NCBI GenBank assembly: GCA_051883395.1
Contig: JBJETQ010000030.1
Span: forward strand, 1 to 15,874
DNA: 15,874 nt
Direction of reading: 5' to 3'
Origin: HGM11368 sp051883395
Lineage (GTDB): Bacteria; Bacillota; Clostridia; Christensenellales; UBA3700
Every line of letters starts with the position of its first letter. The first letter of the stretch is position 1. This document shows positions 1 through 7,267 of this stretch, one piece after another. Position numbers and translations under genes: made by a program. The notes under the pieces were generated by a model, which was not told the DNA's origin, did not search any database, and saw only the letters and a list, made by a program, of their open reading frames with translations.

Positions 1-790
1 GCGTGTTGCCGGAAGTGGCGATTTTGTCTATTTCGTCAATAAAAATTATTCCTTCGTTTTCCGCTCTCCTTATCGCTTCTGCATTGACGTTGTCCTTGTC
101 GATAAGGTTTTCTTCTTCAAATTCAAGCAATTGTTTGTATGCGTCGGCAACGGTAATCTGCTTGTTTTTCATCTTTGGCTTGCCGCCGCCGAATACTCCG
201 CCCATAAGGTCGGTGATATTGATTTCCATAGCGGCGCCGTTGCCTAACATCTGCGGTTTAGGTTGCTCCGGCATATCTATTTCTATCACAAGGTCGTCAA
301 GTTTGCCTTCTGCGAGTTCCTGCTCCACAAAAGCCTTCATCTGACTTTCGCTCATGTCGGGATAGGCTTCTTTACGCTTTTTGATGATGGCAGGCACCAG
401 TCTGCTTTCTACTCTCTGTTTGGCTTTGATTTCCACTTCCTTGGCCTTTTCTTCCTTGACCAATCTTACGGACACTTCTACCAAATCCCGCACCATAGAT
501 TCAACGTCTCTGCCCACGTAGCCCACTTCGGTAAACTTGGTGGCTTCCACTTTGACAAAAGGAGCTTTGACTAGTTTTGCAAGTCGTCTTGCAATCTCGG
601 TTTTACCAACGCCCGTAGGTCCTTGCAAAATGATATTTTTAGGCGATATTTCTTCTCTGAGTTGCGGAGAAAGTTTACTTCTTCTGTATCTGTTGCGAAG
701 CGCTACCGCAACGGCTCTTTTGGCTTTGTCCTGACCGATAATGTATCTGTCAAGTTCCATTACTATTTGTTTTGGCGTATATGCTTGCAT
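1..790 (-). CDS. hslU: ATP-dependent protease ATPase subunit HslU (ClpY), N-terminal part, cut by the window edge
   Basis: AAA+ unfoldase that feeds proteins into the HslV peptidase chamber in the cytoplasm. 263 codons are inside the window; the C-terminal AAA+ part and stop lie outside. Visible are the N-terminal TPKQIVMELDRYIIGQ segment, Walker A GPTGVGKTE at about residues 57-65, the family block KVEATKFTEVGYVGRDVES at about 80-98, the variable intermediate (I) domain at about 110-230, and Walker B IIFIDEIDKI at about 248-257, where the window ends soon after. The ATG at 790-788 is preceded by GGAGGT (797-802) with a 6-base spacer. The RBS lies within the end of hslV and only two bases separate the genes, so the subunits are probably translationally coupled. 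Family assignment is secure; the missing C-terminus cannot be judged. Confidence 0.97.
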   Translation of the reverse strand, partial: MQAYTPKQIVMELDRYIIGQDKAKRAVAVALRNRYRRSKLSPQLREEISPKNIILQGPTGVGKTEIARRLAKLVKAPFVKVEATKFTEVGYVGRDVESMVRDLVEVSVRLVKEEKAKEVEIKAKQRVESRLVPAIIKKRKEAYPDMSESQMKAFVEQELAEGKLDDLVIEIDMPEQPKPQMLGNGAAMEINITDLMGGVFGGGKPKMKNKQITVADAYKQLLEFEEENLIDKDNVNAEAIRRAENEGIIFIDEIDKIATSGNT

Positions 791-792
791 CG

Positions 793-1323
793 TCATACCT
801 CCTCTACCGTAATATTGTCGTTGGTGTAAACGCACAAATCGCTCGCTATTTTGAGAGCTTTGTATGCAATCTCCTTGGCAGACAGGTTCGTTTCGTTGAT
901 AAGCGCACGAGCTGCCGCAAGTGCATAGTTGCCGCCCGAACCTATTGCGCAGGCGTCGCCGTCGGGGTCGATAACTTCGCCCGTGCCGGAAACAAGCAAC
1001 AGAGTGTTTTGGTCAGCGATAATCATCATCGCTTCAAGTTTTCTGAACTTGTCGTTTCTCCACATCTGCGCCAGTTCTACGGCGCTTCTCATAAGATTTC
1101 CACTATATTTCTGCAACATTTTTTCAAACTTTTCGCTCAACGTCAGGGCGTCGGAAACCGACCCTGCAAACCCCATAACGACTTTGTCGTTATAAAGTCT
1201 CTTTACCTTCTTTGCGCTTCCTTTTAATATTACGCTCTCACCCATGGTGATTTGTCCGTCGCCTGCGATTGCTATGACCCCGTCTTTGCGAACGGCGCAT
1301 ATCGTAGTGCCTCTCATCTCCAT
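793..1323 (-). CDS. hslV: ATP-dependent protease proteolytic subunit HslV (ClpQ)
   Basis: Threonine peptidase of the HslUV complex, a proteasome-beta-like double ring that degrades substrates unfolded by HslU. 176 residues, normal for the family. The N-terminus reads MEMRGTTI; by comparison with HslV proteins the first Thr of the TTI motif (Thr6) is the nucleophile, exposed after removal of a five-residue leader. Other family marks are IAGDGQITMG (about 19-28), KKVKRLYNDKVVMGFAGSV (about 38-56), AIGSGGNYALAAARAL (about 126-141) and ICVYTN-like DLCVYTN near the C-terminus. The first ATG is chosen because GGAGGT (1331-1336) sits 7 bases upstream; starting at Met3 would stretch that to 13. The Thr nucleophile differs from Bacillus subtilis ClpQ (CodW), which uses an N-terminal Ser. 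hslU follows after two bases. Confidence 0.97.
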   Translation of the reverse strand: MEMRGTTICAVRKDGVIAIAGDGQITMGESVILKGSAKKVKRLYNDKVVMGFAGSVSDALTLSEKFEKMLQKYSGNLMRSAVELAQMWRNDKFRKLEAMMIIADQNTLLLVSGTGEVIDPDGDACAIGSGGNYALAAARALINETNLSAKEIAYKALKIASDLCVYTNDNITVEEV

Positions 1324-1337
1324 ATAAGTTACCTCCG

Positions 1338-2645
1338 TTAGTCTTTATTGTCTTGTATATATTTTTGCATATCTTCTACCGCTCTCTGATAATATTGCAA
1401 CTTTCTTTGCTTTTTGTCTCTCAAAAGATTTTGCAACGGCGGCAATATGCCGAAATTGGCATTCATAGGCTGAAAGTCGGAACTTTCAGTCGATATATGT
1501 CTTTGCAGACTTCCTATGATGGTCGTCTGCGGAAGAATGAATTCTCCCGTGTTGTTCAAATTTCTGTCCATATTTATCGCAGCGATAAGTCCGCTGGCAA
1601 CGCTCTCCATATAACCTTCTACGCCGCTCATCTGTCCTGCAAAAAATACGTTGGGGTACATTTTGCTCTCAAAGGTGGCTTTGAGAATATGCGGCGATGC
1701 CAAAAACGTATTGCGGTGCATTACGCCGTATCGCACTATTTCCAGATTTTCTAGTCCGGGTATCATTCCGAAAACCCGTCGCTGCTCGCCAAAGGTCAGA
1801 TTGGTCTGAAAACCTACGATATTATAAGCCGTTCCTGCCGTGTTTTCCTTGCGCAACTGAACGACGGCATAAGGCTTTTCCTGCGAGTGCGGATTGGTGA
1901 TGCCTACGGGTCTTAAAGGTCCGAACCGCATGGTATCTTCTCCCCTTGACGCCATAATCTCTATCGGCATACAACCTTCAAACACGTTGTTTTCAAAATC
2001 TTTGAGCGGCACTCTCTCGGCGCTTACAAGAGCGTTGTAAAAGTTTAAGTATTGCTCTTTGTTCATGGCGCAGTTGAGATAGTCGCTGTCGCCCTTGTCG
2101 TATCTTGCTCCGAAAAACGCCTTGTTCATATCTATGCTTTCGGCGGTTACGATAGGAGCAACCGCATCGAAAAAATACAGATAATTCTGTCCGAACAAAT
2201 CGGCTATGTTATTTGCCAACGCATCTGACGCAAGCGGTCCTGCCGCAACTATCGTCGGACAATCGACGTCAATCTCTTTTACTTCGCTGTCAATACGTTG
2301 AAAGCCATCAAAGCCGTCCAATCTGTCTTCTACCAGTCTGCTCAGCTGTATTCTATCCACAGCCAGCGCACCGCCGGCAGGCACCTGTGCCTTAAAAGCA
2401 CAATCCAGCACAAGACTGTCCAGCATTTCCAGTTCCTTCTTCAACAGTCCCGAACCCGTATCGGGAGAGATTGATTTGAGACTGTTGGAACATACCAGTT
2501 CCGCCAGATGAGTCGTCTTATGACAAGGCGTCTGTCTGACTCTGCGCATCTCGTACAAATCAACCCTATATCCCCTTTTCAGCAACTGGTAAGACGCTTC
2601 GCAACCTGCCAATCCGCCGCCTATTACCGTTATCGTTTTATTCAT
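1338..2645 (-). CDS. trmFO: Methylenetetrahydrofolate--tRNA-(uracil-5-)-methyltransferase TrmFO
   Basis: Flavoenzyme that makes 5-methyluridine at position 54 in the tRNA T-loop, using methylenetetrahydrofolate as carbon donor and FADH2 as reductant. At 435 residues it matches the family length. The dinucleotide-binding VIGGGLAGCEA is at about residues 7-17. The two cysteines known to matter in Bacillus TrmFO are present: Cys52 in LVCSNSLKS and Cys225 in FEGCMPIE. Also conserved are MRFGPLRPVG (about 239-248) and FFAGQMSGVEGYMES (about 334-348) near the C-terminal FAD contact. The start overlaps the topA stop by 8 bases, which suggests coupled translation. Its stop is followed at once by the hslV Shine-Dalgarno. 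In Bacillus a tyrosine recombinase gene (codV/xerC) lies between trmFO and hslV; none is present here. Confidence 0.97.
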   Translation of the reverse strand: MNKTITVIGGGLAGCEASYQLLKRGYRVDLYEMRRVRQTPCHKTTHLAELVCSNSLKSISPDTGSGLLKKELEMLDSLVLDCAFKAQVPAGGALAVDRIQLSRLVEDRLDGFDGFQRIDSEVKEIDVDCPTIVAAGPLASDALANNIADLFGQNYLYFFDAVAPIVTAESIDMNKAFFGARYDKGDSDYLNCAMNKEQYLNFYNALVSAERVPLKDFENNVFEGCMPIEIMASRGEDTMRFGPLRPVGITNPHSQEKPYAVVQLRKENTAGTAYNIVGFQTNLTFGEQRRVFGMIPGLENLEIVRYGVMHRNTFLASPHILKATFESKMYPNVFFAGQMSGVEGYMESVASGLIAAINMDRNLNNTGEFILPQTTIIGSLQRHISTESSDFQPMNANFGILPPLQNLLRDKKQRKLQYYQRAVEDMQKYIQDNKD

Positions 2646-4716
2646 CGCCTTTTACGATTTCCGTATGTCTGCAATCTTTGTTGGTACATACGTACTTGGT
2701 TCCTTCCTTGCTCTTTACCACCTTCATAACCCCGTGGCATTCGGGACAGAAGTATGGTGCCGGAATATCCCATGCGATAAATTTGCAATCGGGATAACCG
2801 CTGCAACTGTAATATGGCGTTCCCTTTTTGGAAAACTTTTTATATACAGGTCTTCCGCATTGCGGACAAGTTGCCACAGCTTCGCCGTAAGGCTTGGTAT
2901 TGCGGCACTTCGGAAAGTTAGGACAAGCGAGAAATTTGCCGTACTTGCTATCCTTGATGACCATTCTTGCACCGCACTTTTCGCATATTACGTCGCTTAT
3001 TTCGTCCTTAGGCTTAACTTTTACGCCGTCATACTGCACTTCCAGCACCTTCTGATGAAAAGCAGGATAAAACTCGTCAATAACGTCATACCACTTGACC
3101 TTGCCTTCTTCTATCTCGTCAAGTTGTCTTTCCATCTGAGCGGTAAACTTGGTTTCCATAATATCAGGAAAATATTTTATCAGTTGGTCGCACACTATCT
3201 CGCCAAGTTCGGTAGGTTTGATAAACTTGCCTTCCTTTTCGATATACTGTCGTTTGAGTATGGTGGTAATTGTCTTTTCAAACGTACTTGGTCTGCCTAT
3301 GCCGTTGTCTTCCATAGCCTTGATAAACGAACCGTCGGTATATCTGACAGGCGGCTTGGTAAACTTTTGTTCTCCCGTTACTTCTTTGACTTTCAGTTTT
3401 TCGTTTTCTTCAAAGTCAGGCAAAGTCTTGTCGTCTTTTTCTTCGGTGGTGGTGTAAACCGCAGTATATCCTTTGAAGGTACAGGTCTTGCCTTTGAGAT
3501 TATAACCATACTTGTCGCCGCTGTTTTCCGACGTGATATGCACAGTCAGAGTATCGTATGTTGCGACTGCCATCTGACTTGCCAAAAACCTGTCGTATAT
3601 CAGTTTGTACAAACGGTATTCTTCTCTCTTTATTTTATCTTTCAGGGCTTCGGGGTTGCGTTGAAGCGTAATAGGTCTTATTGCTTCGTGTGCGTCCTGT
3701 GCTCCCTTTGCCGTACCGTACACGTTAGGTCTCTTTGGCGCATACTCGGCTCCGAAACCTTCTTTGATATACTGCAACGCTTCTGCTTGCGCTTCGGCGG
3801 ACACTCTCACGCTGTCCGAACGGATATAGGTAACAAGTGCCACCTGTCCTTCGCCTGCAATTTCTATTCCTTCGTAGAGCTTTTGAGCCACCTGCGACAC
3901 TTGCGTCGCACTCATTCCCAACTTGGCTATTGCGTCCTGTTGCATGGTAGAAGTCGTAAAAGGCGCCGCAGGTTTGCTTATCGACTGCGCTCTCTTTACG
4001 CTGTCCACCGACCATTCTCCGTTTTTGCTACGCTCAATAATTTCGTCGGCTTGCGCCTTGTTTTTTACTTTCGCCTTTTTGCCGTTGACATCGTTGAAGT
4101 CGCATTTATACGTTCCGCCTGCCTTTTCTTTGGCTACCTTAGCGGTAATGTTCCAATATTCTTCGGGCTTAAAATCTCTTATTTCCCGTTCTTTTTCCAC
4201 TATCATTCTCAAAGCAACCGACTGCACTCTGCCTGCCGACAATCCGCTCTTAATCTTTTTTGATATGATTGGGGACAATTCGTATCCTACGAGTCTGTCC
4301 AAAACTCGTCTTGCTTGCTGTGCGTCTACCAGTTCCATATCTATCGAACGTGGATTTTCGATGGCTTTGAGTACGGCTTTTTTTGATATCTCGTTAAAAA
4401 CTATTCTTGCCTTGTCGTCCTTAATATCGCATACCTGAGCTAGATGCCAGCTGATGGCTTCTCCTTCTCGGTCAGGGTCGGCTGCAAGATAAACTTTGTC
4501 GGCTTTTGCTATCGCCGACTTGATAGATTTGATGACTTCTACCTTGTCCTTGTTTATTTCATATTCGGGTTTGTAATGATTTTTGACGTCTATACCCGTC
4601 TTACGCTCAGGCAAATCACGCACGTGTCCTTTTGATGCAATAACGCTGTATTCCCTGCCGAGATATTTGGATATAGTCTTTGCTTTGTGCGGAGATTCCA
4701 CAATAATAAGTTTCAT
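2638..4716 (-). CDS. topA: DNA topoisomerase I (type IA, omega protein)
   Basis: Relaxes negative supercoils by cutting one strand through a 5'-phosphotyrosine link. 692 residues, similar to Bacillus TopA. The N-terminal Toprim domain starts with IIVESPHKAKTI (Glu7) and carries the metal-binding DPDREGEAISWHL at about 80-92. The active-site tyrosine is Tyr297 in VTYIRSDSVRVS. The QDAHEAIRPI block is at about 340-349 and NGIGRPSTFEKT at about 471-482. The C-terminus has three four-cysteine zinc ribbons at about 578-604, 617-644 and 657-682, each with two CxxC-like pairs, expected to bind single-stranded DNA. An AAGGAG ribosome-binding site lies just upstream of the ATG, overlapping the dprA stop. 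dprA-topA-trmFO is a classic Bacillota gene order. Confidence 0.98.
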   Translation of the reverse strand: MKLIIVESPHKAKTISKYLGREYSVIASKGHVRDLPERKTGIDVKNHYKPEYEINKDKVEVIKSIKSAIAKADKVYLAADPDREGEAISWHLAQVCDIKDDKARIVFNEISKKAVLKAIENPRSIDMELVDAQQARRVLDRLVGYELSPIISKKIKSGLSAGRVQSVALRMIVEKEREIRDFKPEEYWNITAKVAKEKAGGTYKCDFNDVNGKKAKVKNKAQADEIIERSKNGEWSVDSVKRAQSISKPAAPFTTSTMQQDAIAKLGMSATQVSQVAQKLYEGIEIAGEGQVALVTYIRSDSVRVSAEAQAEALQYIKEGFGAEYAPKRPNVYGTAKGAQDAHEAIRPITLQRNPEALKDKIKREEYRLYKLIYDRFLASQMAVATYDTLTVHITSENSGDKYGYNLKGKTCTFKGYTAVYTTTEEKDDKTLPDFEENEKLKVKEVTGEQKFTKPPVRYTDGSFIKAMEDNGIGRPSTFEKTITTILKRQYIEKEGKFIKPTELGEIVCDQLIKYFPDIMETKFTAQMERQLDEIEEGKVKWYDVIDEFYPAFHQKVLEVQYDGVKVKPKDEISDVICEKCGARMVIKDSKYGKFLACPNFPKCRNTKPYGEAVATCPQCGRPVYKKFSKKGTPYYSCSGYPDCKFIAWDIPAPYFCPECHGVMKVVKSKEGTKYVCTNKDCRHTEIVKGDE

Positions 4717-4725
4717 TTTTACTCC

Positions 4726-5730
4726 TTATACCATAGGGCTTTTTACGTAATAATTGCCCGATATTTTTCGTATTAATCCATAAATTTCCATTTCGCTGAG
4801 CAATGCGCTCAGAGAAGCGACTCCCATTTTGCTCTTTTCCAACAGTTCGGTAAAATGTACTTCTCCGTCGAGCATATCGAGAATCATGTGTTGTTCCAGA
4901 CTCAACTGTATCTGTTCCTTTTCCTGCTGCTTGCCGCCATCTCCCAGAATATCCTTGGGGTCGGTAACCATACAACCCTGCAATTCTTTGATTTTGAGAT
5001 TGGTGCCTTGACTTTGGGGAGCGAATATGCTGCCCGGAACAACGTATAGGTCTTTGCCCTGTTCTAAGGCACATTCCGCCGTAATCATGCTTCCGCTGTT
5101 CAGCCCAGCTTCCGGAATAAGCACGCTCTCGCTCAGTCCGCTTACTATTCTGTTCCTTTCGGGAAAACGATATGCGTGAGCGCTCGTCCCCAGCGGATAT
5201 TCGCTTATCATCAATCCTTTGTCAATAATCTCATGTGCAAGCGACAGATTTTCGGCAGGATATACCTGATCGAGTCCTGTTGCTACCACGGCTATCGTTT
5301 TGCCGCCGCAATCGAGAGCCGAGCGATGCGCCACCGAATCTATACCCCTTGCCATACCGCTGACTATGCAAATGTCCTTAGCTACAAAAGCTTCGACAAA
5401 CAGTTTGGTAACGTCCTTTCCGTATCGGGTGGCTTTTCTCGTGCCGACCACGGCTATTGACCTGCTTTTTAGTAATTCAAGGTTGCCACGGCAATACAAT
5501 ACGAGCGGCGGTTCATAGATGTCTTTGAGCGCAGACGGATACAAGTCGCTTCGTATCGTAACGGCTACGACCCCACGCTCCCGCATAGCGTCTATCATTT
5601 TGTCTGCCAAAGAATAATCGTCATACAGCTCTTTTGGCTGTTCAACGCTCTCAAATGCAGCTATTCTCTTTTTTAACGTGGCTTCGACAGACAACATAAT
5701 CAAAGCCTTGTCGTTGTCGCTATATGTCAT
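4726..5730 (-). CDS. dprA: DNA-processing protein DprA (Smf)
   Basis: Binds incoming single-stranded DNA and loads RecA during natural transformation; it is also kept in many species not known to be competent. 334 residues. The Rossmann-fold core holds VVGTRKATRYG (about 94-104), SGMARGIDSVAH (about 124-135), FPERNRIVSGLS (about 189-200), the SGSMITAECALEQGKDLYVVPGS stretch (about 212-234) and GTN at 242-244. A C-terminal winged-helix (DML1-like) region is predicted at about 275-334, which B. subtilis DprA largely lacks. The LIPEAGLNSGSM segment is slightly off the usual VVEA-type form, but the fold looks intact. ATG is preceded by TGGGAG and begins one base after the comM stop. Adjacency to comM puts two transformation-linked genes side by side. 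Confidence 0.96.
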   Translation of the reverse strand: MTYSDNDKALIMLSVEATLKKRIAAFESVEQPKELYDDYSLADKMIDAMRERGVVAVTIRSDLYPSALKDIYEPPLVLYCRGNLELLKSRSIAVVGTRKATRYGKDVTKLFVEAFVAKDICIVSGMARGIDSVAHRSALDCGGKTIAVVATGLDQVYPAENLSLAHEIIDKGLMISEYPLGTSAHAYRFPERNRIVSGLSESVLIPEAGLNSGSMITAECALEQGKDLYVVPGSIFAPQSQGTNLKIKELQGCMVTDPKDILGDGGKQQEKEQIQLSLEQHMILDMLDGEVHFTELLEKSKMGVASLSALLSEMEIYGLIRKISGNYYVKSPMV

Positions 5731-5731
5731 C

Positions 5732-7264
5732 TTACTCCCAATATTTTCTGTCCAAAGAACGATATTGTATGGCTTCCGTTATATGCTGTGGAAGTATGTT
5801 TTCACTTGCTTCCAAATCGGCAATCGTGCGTGCGACTTTCAGTATTCTCGTGCTTGCACGAGCTGAAAGATTGAGCTTTTCAAATGCATTTTTGAGCAAG
5901 AGTTCGCAAGTTTTGTCAAGTACGCAATACTTTTTTACTTGTGCGCTCGTCATATAAGCGTTGACAAAAATATTGCTTCCCTTATATCTTTCACGCTGTA
6001 TCGCTCTCGCCTTTTCAACTCTCTTTTTTATCTCGGCGCTACTCTCCGCTTGTCCTGCGCCCCTTAGTTCTTCATAGCTGATATTGTCAACTTCTATCTG
6101 CAAATCTATCCTGTCAATGAGCGGACCGCTGAGCTTGGATACGTATTTGTGTATCTCGTTGGCGGTGCATTTGCATTGCTGAGTCTTTGACCCGAAGTTG
6201 CCGCATGGACAAGGATTCATACTTGCCACCAACATAAATCTTGCAGGATATTCCAGCGACTGCTTGGCTCTCGACACGGTAACGTATCCGTCTTCCAAAG
6301 GCTGTCTGAGCGTTTCGAGAGTTTTGCGCTGATATTCGGGCATTTCGTCCAAAAACAGCACGCCGTTGTGTGCCAGCGATACTTCTCCCGGCTTTGCGTT
6401 GGCTCCGCCACCGATGAGCGACGGCATAGTCGCCGTGTGATGCGGCGTGCGGAACGGACGATTGGTAACTATTCCTTTCTGGCTGTCCAACACTCCTGCG
6501 ATAGAGTGAATTTTGGTAACTTCGATGGCTTCTTCAAAGCTCATGTCGGGCATTATCGTAGGCACGCATTTTGCCATCATAGTCTTGCCTGCGCCCGGCG
6601 GTCCTATCATAATGATATTATGTCCGCCTGCAACTGCAATTTCTATCGCTCTTTTTGCAACAAACTGTCCCTTAACTTCGCTGAAATCTACGCCGTACTT
6701 GTTAAAAGCGCTGTTGCTGACAAAACGCTTGGTTTCCAAAGGTTCAAATTGCTCCACGCCGTTGAGCATATTTACTACCGACGTAAGATTGTCAAGCGCA
6801 TAAATCTCGCAGCCTTCGACGTAAGACGCTTCTTCTGCGTTGGCAGAAGGTATTATGAACTTTTTGTGTCCTGCCTGCAAAGCCGATATTAGCAAAGGCA
6901 TCATACCCTTGATGTGTCTGAGAGTCCCGTCGAGCGACAACTCGCCTACAAACACGTAATCTTTGTACGTGTCGTTTGTTATCTGCTCGCTTGCCGCCAT
7001 TAGGGCAACGGCGATAGCAAGGTCAAAGTATGAACCTTCCTTTTTGCTGTCGGCAGGAGCAAGGTTGACGGTAATCTTTTTGAGCGGAAAATTGAAAAGC
7101 GAATTTTTGATAGCCGACCTGACTCTTTCTCTCGATTCTTTGACCGCAGTATCGCCCAAGCCCACTATTTCGTAGGCAGGTAGTCCTGCGTTGAGATCGA
7201 CTTCTATCTCAACCTTAAATCCGTCCACTCCACTGAGTGCATAACTGAGCAATTTTGCTAACAT
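5732..7264 (-). CDS. comM: ComM/YifB family AAA+ Mg-chelatase-like ATPase
   Basis: Member of the YifB/ComM family. In Vibrio, ComM is a hexameric helicase that promotes branch migration when transformed DNA is integrated; in Clostridia the role is inferred. 510 residues, full length. The N-terminal Lon-like (ChlI) domain at about 1-170 includes GLPAYEIVGLGDTAVKES and the NLAPADSKKEGSYFDLAIA-type stretch at about 67-85. The ATPase core has Walker A GPPGAGKT (221-228), FRTPHHTAT (271-279), Walker B GVLFLDEMPE (301-310) and an SMNPCPCG motif (348-355) followed by a second CKC cysteine pair, typical of the family. The start is three bases after the previous stop, with only a weak RBS, so translation is probably coupled to the upstream membrane-protein gene. 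Confidence 0.95.
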   Translation of the reverse strand: MLAKLLSYALSGVDGFKVEIEVDLNAGLPAYEIVGLGDTAVKESRERVRSAIKNSLFNFPLKKITVNLAPADSKKEGSYFDLAIAVALMAASEQITNDTYKDYVFVGELSLDGTLRHIKGMMPLLISALQAGHKKFIIPSANAEEASYVEGCEIYALDNLTSVVNMLNGVEQFEPLETKRFVSNSAFNKYGVDFSEVKGQFVAKRAIEIAVAGGHNIIMIGPPGAGKTMMAKCVPTIMPDMSFEEAIEVTKIHSIAGVLDSQKGIVTNRPFRTPHHTATMPSLIGGGANAKPGEVSLAHNGVLFLDEMPEYQRKTLETLRQPLEDGYVTVSRAKQSLEYPARFMLVASMNPCPCGNFGSKTQQCKCTANEIHKYVSKLSGPLIDRIDLQIEVDNISYEELRGAGQAESSAEIKKRVEKARAIQRERYKGSNIFVNAYMTSAQVKKYCVLDKTCELLLKNAFEKLNLSARASTRILKVARTIADLEASENILPQHITEAIQYRSLDRKYWE

Positions 7265-7267
7265 CTC

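Noticed and set aside
2665..4263. Long open frame on the plus strand (532 codons) opposite topA
   Set aside because: It lies wholly antisense to an unmistakable topA with all catalytic and zinc-binding residues. Its translation is rich in Phe, Cys, His and Arg with no recognisable motif, as expected of a shadow frame.
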